Part shown: in pieces, positions 17,906 through 26,186 of the stretch
Layout of the letters: every line of letters starts with the position of its first letter
How positions within the stretch are numbered: position 1 is the stretch's first letter
Assembly (NCBI GenBank): GCA_031415655.1
Contig: JANOSD010000029.1
Coordinates: 1 to 64,000, forward strand
Source of the DNA: JAKOVR01 sp031415655
Lineage (GTDB): Bacteria; Actinomycetota; Acidimicrobiia; Acidimicrobiales; Acidimicrobilacustridaceae
Direction of reading: 5' to 3'
DNA: 64,000 bases
The notes under the pieces: model-generated
Seen by the model: the letters and a program-made list of their open reading frames with translations, nothing else
Told to the model about the DNA's origin: nothing
Database searches by the model: none
Position numbers and translations under genes: made by a program

Positions 17906-20152
17906 TCAGGAGCGGGCGGTGAGCAGGGGCAACAGGGTGTCGGCGTGGGTCCATGCGGCGTCGGCGTCGGCGTTGGTCGTCTCGTCCGGGCCATAGGCCG
18001 CATCCGACACCAGCCGTCCGAGCGCTCGCGTTCGCTCCCGGGCATCGTCTCCCCATGTGGCTTCGACCAACGCGGTCACCTCCGGCACGGTGGTGGCAGC
18101 CACGTCGGCGTCGAATTCGTGTTCGGCAATGTGGTCGAGCACTTCGTGCCAGGCGCCGAGCACACGATCCCGGGCCGCACCTCCGGAACGCCGACGGGCG
18201 ACGATGCGGGCCCGTCGCCGGCGGGCCCGCATCATCCGTCCAAAGAGCAAGGCCGCGGCGAAGACAACGGCGGCGATCAGCACGATGCCGATGATGGCGG
18301 GTAGGGGCCGGCCGCCATCCGAGGCGGGAGCCACCTGCTGCAGAAGCGGGTTCTGAGGGGCGGGGGGCGGACCGGCAAGTGGATCGTTGGCCAACTCGGC
18401 GGCCTGTTGTTTCGCCGCTTCCACCGGTTCGTCGGGCTGCGGCGCCGCGGCCGCTCCACCGTCACCGGCGGGCACGGGATCGAACGGCACCCAACCGATG
18501 CCGGCGAAGGCCACCTCGGGCCATACCGCGAGGTCCTGCCGACGCAGCTCGTAGGACCGTGATCCGTCGGGCCCGGTGGTGCTCGGAATGCTGGCTACGG
18601 GAAGCCGGTACCCAATGGTGAGGCGGGCGGGCAGGCCGCGAGACCGAGCCAGCACCACAAACGTTGCCGCGAACTGCTCCTCGGTGCCTCGCCGACCGTT
18701 GGGCGTATCGGCGACGAAACGGCTCAACAAGCCGTAGGAGATGCCACCGGCACCATCGGGCGCAACGGTGAACCGTCCGCCGGAATGAAGCCACGCCTCG
18801 AGCGCACTGGCCTGCTGGAACGGGGAGCGAGCCGAGCCCATCGCCTCGCCGGCAGCGGCGGCGAGGCCGGCAGGGGCACCAGCAGGAAGCCGGGCGAGCG
18901 GTGCCAACGTGGGATCGGAGGGAAGGGCAGCGCGCGGCAACGAAGCGGCGTCGGGACGCACGACCGTGGAATCGATGGTGAAGGTGACGCCGGCGGGAAT
19001 GGTGCTACTGGTGGTCGCGACCGCGCCGGTGATCGGATCCACGGCGACTCCGATTGCCGGGTCGTCCACCTCGACCCGGTTGGCGCGTGGGGCCACCGGA
19101 AGCCAGGGCGGCGAATCGGCGCGCATCGTGAGCTCTTGGCGAACGACCGAGGTCGTCGCCGTCGCGCCGGTGGCTCCCGAGCCGCTATTGGTGCCGGTGC
19201 CGGGCGCTTCCGGCAGGGTGCTGCCCGCCCGCTGATACTGGGCCGACGACCGCCAGTCGGCACCGTCGAAGGCGTCGAGACTCACGAGCGTGAGGGTGTT
19301 GCCAAGCGGGGCCGGGCCGGTGATACGAACCGTGGCCACCACCTCGTTGCCGTCGGCGGACGCCGCCGCGGCACGCACATCGGTGAGCGGGTTGGCGCGG
19401 GTCAGGTCCTCCAGTGAGAGCGTCCGGGTATCGCGCAACGTTCGGGCCGGTCGATCGGCGCCGAGCGGCGACCGAAACCCCACCAGGAGGCCGATCACCA
19501 TGGCGACGGTCGAGAACGCCACCACCGCCACCGCCGCGGCGGCGCGGGCAGCGGATCGGCTCGCCCGGCGGGCCACCAGGATCGTGCCGGCGATGCCCAT
19601 GATGGCCACCGCCCAAACGGGTGCACCCACCGGTCCGCCCAGCAAACGCGCCAGCAGCATCAGTGTGAGAGACGGCAACAACGGGGCGACGGGCCCGGTC
19701 CGGTGCACCACCAACAAACCGGTGACGAGGGCAGCCAAACCAGTGGTGAGAGCTGGCACCAACAAAAGTACCGGCGCGCCATCGATGGGCAGGGTGCGGG
19801 TGAGGAGGTCGGCCCACACGGTGGCTACGCCGCTCGCCGCATCAGCGAACGAACCTCCGGCCGCCACCACGGTGCCGAAGGCCACCACCAGAACGGTCAA
19901 TCCACCGAATACTGCGCCCAACGCCGGCGAGGGTCGGGTGCCGTCGGCGCGCCGTCGTCCGGTAGCGGCAACAACGAACAACGGCAGGACCACTGCGGCG
20001 GGCAACGCCAGCAGGAGGCCGCGAAGCACGAACGTCCCGCCATAAGTCATCGCCGCCGACGCCACCATGAGCGCGCCGAGCAGGACTTCGATCGGCGCCC
20101 CGGTGGTGGGCGAGTCGGCCGGAGCCGGGGCGGTGGAGGGGCGCGACATCAT
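17906..20152 (-). CDS. TgpA-like membrane transglutaminase homologue, catalytic residues lost
   Basis: This 748-residue membrane protein has about seven hydrophobic helices (about 20-240), an extracytoplasmic transglutaminase-like domain, another helix near 645 and a C-terminal cytoplasmic tail. Family members read G-x-C-E-Q-F, H-A-W-P-E-V and W-V-P-F-D-P. Here the motifs are GTEEQF (Glu491 at the Cys position), DLAVWPEV (Ala542 at the His position) and WVPFDP (Asp558 kept). Two of three catalytic residues are gone, so it is probably a structural pseudo-enzyme. It starts at ATG 20150-20152, overlapping the DUF58 stop (ATGA). It is the final gene of the MoxR-DUF58-tgpA unit. Confidence 0.85.
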   Translation of the reverse strand: MMSRPSTAPAPADSPTTGAPIEVLLGALMVASAAMTYGGTFVLRGLLLALPAAVVLPLFVVAATGRRRADGTRPSPALGAVFGGLTVLVVAFGTVVAAGGSFADAASGVATVWADLLTRTLPIDGAPVLLLVPALTTGLAALVTGLLVVHRTGPVAPLLPSLTLMLLARLLGGPVGAPVWAVAIMGIAGTILVARRASRSAARAAAAVAVVAFSTVAMVIGLLVGFRSPLGADRPARTLRDTRTLSLEDLTRANPLTDVRAAAASADGNEVVATVRITGPAPLGNTLTLVSLDAFDGADWRSSAQYQRAGSTLPEAPGTGTNSGSGATGATATTSVVRQELTMRADSPPWLPVAPRANRVEVDDPAIGVAVDPITGAVATTSSTIPAGVTFTIDSTVVRPDAASLPRAALPSDPTLAPLARLPAGAPAGLAAAAGEAMGSARSPFQQASALEAWLHSGGRFTVAPDGAGGISYGLLSRFVADTPNGRRGTEEQFAATFVVLARSRGLPARLTIGYRLPVASIPSTTGPDGSRSYELRRQDLAVWPEVAFAGIGWVPFDPVPAGDGGAAAAPQPDEPVEAAKQQAAELANDPLAGPPPAPQNPLLQQVAPASDGGRPLPAIIGIVLIAAVVFAAALLFGRMMRARRRRARIVARRRSGGAARDRVLGAWHEVLDHIAEHEFDADVAATTVPEVTALVEATWGDDARERTRALGRLVSDAAYGPDETTNADADAAWTHADTLLPLLTARS

Positions 20153-21408
20153 CGGCCACCTCCTCGACGCCATGCAGTGGCGAATCCGGCGAGGTCGGAC
20201 GCCACGATGACGGACACCCCCCGGATGGCCACACGGGGCGAATCCGCAACCCCGGCGCCGAGCGAATCCGCGGCCGAATGGGCGGGCGGTCGGAGGTCGA
20301 CGAGGGTGACCCGGCCGAACCGGCGAGGCATGCGCGCCAGCGTGTCGACCAACGTCGGCCCCGGCTCCGAGGCCACCACCACGAGGCCTGCTCCGCCGTG
20401 GGTTCGGCCCATGCCGCCGAGCACCGTGCTGAGGTCGCCGCCGTCGGGTTCCACCAGCGTGAGGGCGTCGAGCAACTCCCGGGTGGTGTTGCCACCGCCC
20501 CGTGACGAAACGTCGAGGCCGCCGGTGCCGAGCACTCGCACCGGGAAGTGGCGGGAGGTGGACGCCAGCGCCACCGACGCCGCCACCTCGATCCGTCGTT
20601 CCAACAGATCGGCATCGACCGGGCGACCGGCACCGGTTGAGGTATCCACCACGATCGTGACATCGGGGAGCACCGTGTCGACGTATTGCCGCACCATCAA
20701 GGTGCCGGTGCGGGCGGTGGAGCGCCAATGGACCTTGCGAAGATCGTCGCCCAACACGTACTCGCGCACGGCATGGAACGTGATCGAACCCTGCGGTGAC
20801 GAGTCCGTCGAGGGGCCTTCGAGGCTGCGGGTTCGCTGGCTCGCTTGCGGCGCCAAGGCAGTGTGACGGGGATGCACCCACAGCGTGAGCACCTCGCCGT
20901 GGGACTGCTCACTGGTCACCAGGCCAAGGGGGTCGGCGCGACCGATTCGCATGGGACCAACCGACACCACACCACGCCGGGTGGTGGGAAGTCGATAGGC
21001 GGTGGACACACGTTCCGTCGGGGGCAAGTGGGGGACTTCGACGTCGAGCAGCACGTCACCAAACTGTTCTCGGGCCACGAATGCGGCGGCGGGCCGGGTC
21101 GACCGGTTGCGGACCTTCACCCGTCCGAAGGCGATATCGCCGGCGGGCACACGGTCGGGAAACAGCTCCCGTTCGATGTCGACCAATGGGGTGCGCAACA
21201 GCCACAGCGCCGAGCCCGCCAACATGATCAGACCGCCGACCCCGAGCGCCACCAGTTCGTCGTAGCCGAGCAACCATCCCACGATCAGCACCACCAAGGC
21301 GCCGACGGTCACGGACCATCCGCGCCGAGTGACCGGCAACGAACGGCGCTGGGGCCGGGAGGGTTGGGGCCTGGACGGGTGCGGCCCGGGCACGGCCGGC
21401 TCGGTCAC
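20149..21408 (-). CDS. DUF58 domain membrane protein
   Basis: The 419-residue protein has a Pro-rich N-terminus, two membrane helices (about 28-70), a beta-rich segment and a DUF58/vWA-like domain with the hallmark GDDLRKVHWRSTAR followed by the VTIVVDTSTGAG strand. DUF58 proteins are nearly always partnered with a MoxR ATPase and a transglutaminase-like protein, as here, and are thought to act in envelope assembly or stress. The GTG at 21406-21408 is chosen, 10 bases after the MoxR stop; upstream in-frame ATGs lie deep inside moxR. The stop overlaps the next start. Confidence 0.88.
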   Translation of the reverse strand: MTEPAVPGPHPSRPQPSRPQRRSLPVTRRGWSVTVGALVVLIVGWLLGYDELVALGVGGLIMLAGSALWLLRTPLVDIERELFPDRVPAGDIAFGRVKVRNRSTRPAAAFVAREQFGDVLLDVEVPHLPPTERVSTAYRLPTTRRGVVSVGPMRIGRADPLGLVTSEQSHGEVLTLWVHPRHTALAPQASQRTRSLEGPSTDSSPQGSITFHAVREYVLGDDLRKVHWRSTARTGTLMVRQYVDTVLPDVTIVVDTSTGAGRPVDADLLERRIEVAASVALASTSRHFPVRVLGTGGLDVSSRGGGNTTRELLDALTLVEPDGGDLSTVLGGMGRTHGGAGLVVVASEPGPTLVDTLARMPRRFGRVTLVDLRPPAHSAADSLGAGVADSPRVAIRGVSVIVASDLAGFATAWRRGGGR

Positions 21409-21418
21409 GTCGGCTCGG

Positions 21419-22447
21419 TCACGTCGGTGCGGTGGGAACGGGTGTGGCCGCGACGACCTGTTCCACCAGGACCGGAGCGGCGAGTCCCTGTGCTTCGGCA
21501 TCGGGCGTGAGCAAGAGGCGATGGGAGAGCACCGCGACGGCTAGGCGCTTGACGTCTTCGGCGGCCACGTACCGCCGCCCGGCCGATGCCGCTTCGGCCC
21601 GAGCGGCCCGTATGAGCGCAAGGCTCGCCCGAGGGCTGGCGCCAAGACGCACGGTGGGCAGTGTGCGGGTGGCCTGGCAGATGGTGGCGACGTACCGCTG
21701 GATCTCGGGCGAGACATGGATCCGCGTGGCGATGCTGGTCATGGCGGGGGCCTGATCGGCAGGAAGCACCGCCTCGAGGTGGTCGACGGCCGAACCGAGC
21801 CGATGAGTTTCGAGGATGGCGATCTCGTCGTCGAGGCTGGGGTAGCCGATCGATGTCTTGATGAGAAAGCGGTCGAGTTGTGCTTCAGGAAGTTGGTAGG
21901 TGCCATCCATGTCGACGGGGTTCTGGGTGGCGATCACCATGAACGGGCGGGGCACGGGATGAGGATGACCGTCGATGGTGACATGGTGCTCCTCCATCAC
22001 TTCGAGCAACGCCGCCTGGGTTTTCGGGGAGGCACGATTGATCTCATCGGCGAGCACGATGTTGGCGAAGACCGGGCCGGGATGAAACCGGAAGGTGGCG
22101 GCCTGCTGGTCCCAGATGGTGACACCGGTGATATCTGAAGGGAGCAGATCCGGCGTGAATTGAATCCTCTGCCACGACGATCCGATCGACGCCGCGATGG
22201 AGCGGGCCACGGATGTCTTTCCCGTGCCGGGCACATCTTCGAGGAGGAGATGACCCTCGGCGAACAGTGCCACTAACGCAAGGTGCACCACTTCCGGCTT
22301 GCCTCGAATTGCGCTGCCGATGTTGGCTTCGATGTGGCGGAACCAGTCGGCAAACCACTCGACGGTGGCCTGATCGGGAATGGCCTGATCGGGAGCGACC
22401 TGATCGGAGGTGGGCGCCTCGTGGGTGGAGGGGGGGAGTGCGGTCAT
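21419..22447 (-). CDS. MoxR-family AAA+ ATPase
   Basis: The 342-residue protein is a canonical MoxR ATPase: Walker A VPGTGKTS, Walker B VLADEINRA, sensor 1 ATQNP, and the lid motif SPRASLALIRAARAEA. About 30 variable residues containing repeats of the type DQA(I/T)PDQA precede the core. MoxR proteins act as chaperone-like remodelers of their DUF58/vWA partners. It is followed at 10 bases by DUF58 and then the TgpA homologue, one transcription unit. The FN3 gene lies 123 bases upstream on the same strand and may share the transcript. Confidence 0.92.
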   Translation of the reverse strand: MTALPPSTHEAPTSDQVAPDQAIPDQATVEWFADWFRHIEANIGSAIRGKPEVVHLALVALFAEGHLLLEDVPGTGKTSVARSIAASIGSSWQRIQFTPDLLPSDITGVTIWDQQAATFRFHPGPVFANIVLADEINRASPKTQAALLEVMEEHHVTIDGHPHPVPRPFMVIATQNPVDMDGTYQLPEAQLDRFLIKTSIGYPSLDDEIAILETHRLGSAVDHLEAVLPADQAPAMTSIATRIHVSPEIQRYVATICQATRTLPTVRLGASPRASLALIRAARAEAASAGRRYVAAEDVKRLAVAVLSHRLLLTPDAEAQGLAAPVLVEQVVAATPVPTAPT

Positions 22448-22570
22448 GGCGGTTCCGGGCGGGGTAAGGAGAGATGGGGCGTCGTGACAGGGGGCGGAGA
22501 GTTGCGTTGTGTTGATTACACCGTGGTGGTGGGGATTGGTGCCGAGGTGATGATCACGACGAGGTGATGA

Positions 22571-25099
22571 TCACGGTGAGGTGATGATCATCGGGAGGTC
22601 GGCACCGTTGAGTTTCACGATCTGACTGGCGCCCGTGACGGCATAGACCCGGGCGGTGTAGGAACCGGTGGCGAGGGGCGGAAAGTTGAACTGGGTTCCG
22701 AAGGTCTTGTTACACGACTCCGTCGTCGCCCCCTCACTGACGAAACAAACCATGTACCACACGATCCCCGAACCCCCGTTGTCGGTCGGCGGATCCCACG
22801 TGATGGAAGGGTCGCTGCTATCGACCGCGAGGTCGGACGTGAGGGTCACCGCTGAGGCTCGGTGATAGGGGGTGTAGAGCGTGCTCACGTCGGTCTCGGT
22901 GCGCGGGCCTGCGGTGCCGTCGGCGTTCACGGCGGCGACGAAACACCGGTAGCCCACGCCGCCGGGTAGGCCCTTCACCGAGGCCTCGAGAATCGCCAGG
23001 CTCAAGATCGGAATGGAAACACCCACGGGATCGGCGGGCACCCGACAGCCCACGCGGTAGCTCGCGGGTGCGGGTCCGGAGGTGGGTGCCGCCCAGGTGA
23101 GGTTGGGGGCCACCTCATCGGGATTCGGATCACCGATGGCGACGGCGATCATCGTGACGCTGATGCTGGCCGGTGCGAGGGGGATTTCGGCCGACGGGGT
23201 GACGGGAGAGGCGCTGCCATTTGGCCCGATCCCTATCGCATTGACGGCATGCACACGGAAGGTGATCGGCGTGCCGTTGGTAAGGCCGGTGACCAGGGTG
23301 GTGGTGACGGTGGGCCCGAACTCCAGGTTGGTTCCGGCCGACGAGGTGACGACATACCGCAGGAGGGGACTCCCGTTGTCGAGGGCGGGTAACCAGCTCA
23401 CCGTGGCTTGATTGTCGGCGGCTGATGCCGACACCCCGCCCGGGGCGGAGGGAAGACCGGCGGCGGGAGGAGGCACGTCGGGATCGGGATCGGTGGTCGG
23501 GGGTGGCGTGGGCGTACCGGTATCCGGGTTCGGGTCGGTGCCCGGTGTGCGGTCGGGCGCCCCGATCTGACCGGCTCCCGGGTCAAACACCGGCGGAACC
23601 GTCGGCTTTGTGTCGGGATCGGGACGTGAGGGATCGTCGGGCTTGGAAGGTTCGGGTTCGGTTCGAGGCGGGGCGGTTGGCGGGGTGGACGGTGGCGGGG
23701 TGGTCACGGGAGGGATGGTCACGGGCGCAATAGCCACCTGATCGGCGGGGTCGTTGCTCGGCAGTCCCGGCCGGTACTTCTCCACTCGATCGACCTTGCC
23801 GTCGCGATCGATCACGACGGCCTGGTCGCTGGCCGGATCGTTCCCCCACACCTTTCCGTCCTTCACGAAGGCATCGATCACTCGATCGGTACGCCCGGGA
23901 GACGAGCCGTCGGTGGGAGCCGCAGCCAAGGGTACGACGTCGACGAATGCGCCGGAGTCGGAGTCGACCTTGAGCAGCGTCCCCTGATCGAGATCGGGGA
24001 TGTAGACGAACTTGCCGTTGGGGAGCGGGCTTCCGAGGGGGTGACCGAGGGCGAACGACAATTCCACCGTGCGGGTGTCGCCGTCGCTGAGGCGAACCCC
24101 GGCCAAACGTGCCGACGGCATCTGGAGGACCCATACCCGATCCCCGGTCATGGCCTCGGCCAGCTGAATCGCCCCGTCTGTAGGGAGGTCAAGGGTGAAC
24201 GACCGGTCTACTTGCGAGGGGCTCACCACGGCGACCCGGGCGCGGGTGTGGTCGATCGCCACCACCATGCGGTCCACCAGCGACACCCGAAGTGCTCCTC
24301 CGGCGCCGCCCACCTCGACGTCACCGAGCTGCCGGTCGTCCTCGACCCAGCGCACTCGACCGGTACCGGGGAGCGCAGCGGCGAGCCGTCCTCGGTCGTC
24401 GACCACCGCAGCGCTCACCGGACCGCCGAGCTCGACGGCCGGGCCAATGGGGGCCAGCGTCGGGCTCTCGGGGTCGATTCGCTGCACCCGACCAGTGGCC
24501 TTCAACACGAGATAGGCCTTGCCCCCGCCGATCGCCAGGAGGGGTTCGTCGGCTTCATTGGTGGCGATGCTGCCCGACGTATCCATCCCGGCCTGGTCGA
24601 TGCGGGTGATCTCCCCGGTGTTTCGGTTGAGGACGAACACGCCCTCGGGGCCTTGAATCACCTGGAGGTCGTCACCGGCCGCTCCCGCGAACCGCATCTC
24701 GAACTCCGGCCGGCCGGTGGCGCCGTCGACGAGGGCTACGGAGCCACGGTCGGTGTTGACGAGCCAGGCTTTGTCGTCGCGGAACGAGAACGATCGTGAC
24801 GAGTTCCCCTGCGCCAGAACGCCGATCACCAATGCGGCCAGCAGAACGGTGGCAGCACCGAAGCTGACCACTTTGGCCACCGGACGCCCGCCGGCACCAT
24901 GCTGGCCGACATCGTGCTGGCCTGCATCGTGCTGGCCGACATCGTGCTGGCCGGCATGCGTTGAGGACGGTTGGTTCGCACCCGTCGCTGCCGATGCTGC
25001 GGTCGGACTTCCTGGGCCGCGTCCGACCCGCGACACGATGCGGGTGTGGTTGCCGGCCGACGAGGGGGTTGGGGCGGGCGGGGCGGGGGGCGCAGTCAC
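22571..25099 (-). CDS. Membrane-anchored beta-propeller protein with three FN3 domains
   Basis: The 842-residue protein begins at GTG 25097-25099, with GGAG about 8 bases upstream. It has a short cytoplasmic tail with four tandem QHDVG-type repeats (51-70), one membrane helix (about 76-97), a YncE-like beta-propeller region (about 105-455), a Pro/Thr/Asp-rich linker (about 465-548) and three fibronectin type III domains (about 550-637, 638-744 and 745-842). In the Bifidobacterium PFNA cluster an fn3 gene next to a MoxR gene has a similar make-up and is proposed to bind host or surface ligands. Here the partner and ligand are unknown. It diverges from the ECF sigma gene. Confidence 0.8.
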   Translation of the reverse strand: MTAPPAPPAPTPSSAGNHTRIVSRVGRGPGSPTAASAATGANQPSSTHAGQHDVGQHDAGQHDVGQHGAGGRPVAKVVSFGAATVLLAALVIGVLAQGNSSRSFSFRDDKAWLVNTDRGSVALVDGATGRPEFEMRFAGAAGDDLQVIQGPEGVFVLNRNTGEITRIDQAGMDTSGSIATNEADEPLLAIGGGKAYLVLKATGRVQRIDPESPTLAPIGPAVELGGPVSAAVVDDRGRLAAALPGTGRVRWVEDDRQLGDVEVGGAGGALRVSLVDRMVVAIDHTRARVAVVSPSQVDRSFTLDLPTDGAIQLAEAMTGDRVWVLQMPSARLAGVRLSDGDTRTVELSFALGHPLGSPLPNGKFVYIPDLDQGTLLKVDSDSGAFVDVVPLAAAPTDGSSPGRTDRVIDAFVKDGKVWGNDPASDQAVVIDRDGKVDRVEKYRPGLPSNDPADQVAIAPVTIPPVTTPPPSTPPTAPPRTEPEPSKPDDPSRPDPDTKPTVPPVFDPGAGQIGAPDRTPGTDPNPDTGTPTPPPTTDPDPDVPPPAAGLPSAPGGVSASAADNQATVSWLPALDNGSPLLRYVVTSSAGTNLEFGPTVTTTLVTGLTNGTPITFRVHAVNAIGIGPNGSASPVTPSAEIPLAPASISVTMIAVAIGDPNPDEVAPNLTWAAPTSGPAPASYRVGCRVPADPVGVSIPILSLAILEASVKGLPGGVGYRCFVAAVNADGTAGPRTETDVSTLYTPYHRASAVTLTSDLAVDSSDPSITWDPPTDNGGSGIVWYMVCFVSEGATTESCNKTFGTQFNFPPLATGSYTARVYAVTGASQIVKLNGADLPMIITSP
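24902..24961 (-). repeat. 15-bp minisatellite in the FN3 gene
   Basis: Four 15-bp units, CTGGCC(G/T)(A/G)CAT(C/G)(G/C)(T/G)(G/T) on the plus strand, encode repeated QHDVG/QHDAG/QHGAG pentapeptides in the cytoplasmic tail. Units 1 and 3 are identical. The number of units is likely to vary between strains. Confidence 0.8.
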
Positions 25100-25434
25100 G
25101 ATCGGGCTCCGGTCGGCGACGCGAACGAGCGCTCACACGCCTCGCCGACGTGTCGTAGGCTACCGGTCCGGTGGGCGCCGGTCCGGTGAGCGCCGGTCCC
25201 GTCCGTATCCGTCGGAACGCTGGATGGTCGATCCAGGCGGCCGACGGTCGTGTGAGGAGCAATGCACGTGGTCCCGGACTTCCAGGCAGACAGGGGGCGG
25301 GGTTCGATGCTGATGTGGGTCATGGTGGGGGTCGGTCCTCCCCGTCGACCGGAATGGCCGCGACGGGGGGATCGACGGAAGCCAACGGACGAGTCGGCTC
25401 GGCGTGACGCCGTTACCCGCGTGTCGTTGGTCAC
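25100..25434. promoter_or_regulatory. Divergent promoter region with 15-bp direct repeat
   Basis: This interval separates the FN3 gene from the sigma gene and must hold both promoters, though I cannot place them. It contains a tandem repeat, GGTCCGGTGGGCGCC (25165-25179) and GGTCCGGTGAGCGCC (25180-25194), and then a third partial unit. The repeat could bind a regulator or be a simple expansion. Confidence 0.4.
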
Positions 25435-26094
25435 GTGATGGCCGAGTCTTCGCCCAGCGAGGGTCGACCCGATACCGCCGGTTCGGGTTGGCCCGTCGCT
25501 CCACCGGTTCCCGTCGCCGACGGCGGTATCGAATCGGATCCGGTGCTCCTGGCCGAAGCGGCCACGATCGCGCAGGCCCAGACCGGCGATCGAACGGCCA
25601 TGCGTCTGCTCTACGAGCAAAACGTTCCGATGGTGTATTCGTTTGTGGCCCGGCGCGTCGGCCGGGAAATGGCGGACGACATCACGGCCGAGGTGTTCAC
25701 CAAGGCGTTCGAGCGGCTCGATCGTTTCGAGTGGCGTGGCATTGCGATCCGGTCGTGGCTTCTTCGCATTGCCTTCAATGAGATCGTGGGACGGACTCGT
25801 CGGCGATCGGCCACCGAGGTCCTGACCGACAATCCCGAGCGAGGAGGTGTCGCCGGGCACGAAGACACCTTGCTCGATGCCATGGCGTCCGGGGACGCGT
25901 TGCTCGACGCCCTCGCTGGGCTGTCGCCACCGCAGCGGGCGGCGATCGAACTTCGGTACCTACGCGATTTGTCGGTGACGGAGACCGCGGTGGTGCTCGA
26001 CCTCCAGGAGGACGCCGTGCGTGCGCTTACCTACCGTGCCCTGAAGGCGCTGCGCTCGATGATGCCCGCCGATGTGCGGGGCGCCCACGGGTAG
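25435..26094 (+). CDS. ECF-type sigma factor of the secretion locus
   Basis: The product is 219 residues from GTG 25435, or 218 from ATG 25438. An acidic N-terminal tail of about 45 residues precedes sigma region 2 (LLYEQNVPMVYSFVARRVG, then DDITAEVFTKAFERL). Region 4 is LSPPQRAAIELRYLRDLSVTET with DAVRALTYRALKALR. It has no adjacent anti-sigma gene. It lies 92 bases upstream of the EccC-like ATPase on the same strand and opposite the FN3 operon. It may therefore direct transcription of the locus, but that is inference from position. Confidence 0.85.
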   Translation: MMAESSPSEGRPDTAGSGWPVAPPVPVADGGIESDPVLLAEAATIAQAQTGDRTAMRLLYEQNVPMVYSFVARRVGREMADDITAEVFTKAFERLDRFEWRGIAIRSWLLRIAFNEIVGRTRRRSATEVLTDNPERGGVAGHEDTLLDAMASGDALLDALAGLSPPQRAAIELRYLRDLSVTETAVVLDLQEDAVRALTYRALKALRSMMPADVRGAHG

Positions 26095-26186
26095 AACGGG
26101 TAGCCGACCGGGTGGGCCTCGCGTGGGCCGGGCGGGCGGTCGGCAGAAGCGAGAGACCGCCCGGGTCCCGCCGGTAGACTCTGTCG

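Noticed and set aside
17870..17925. Possible terminator between the converging kinase and tgpA-like genes
   Set aside because: No stable inverted repeat with a T-run could be found.
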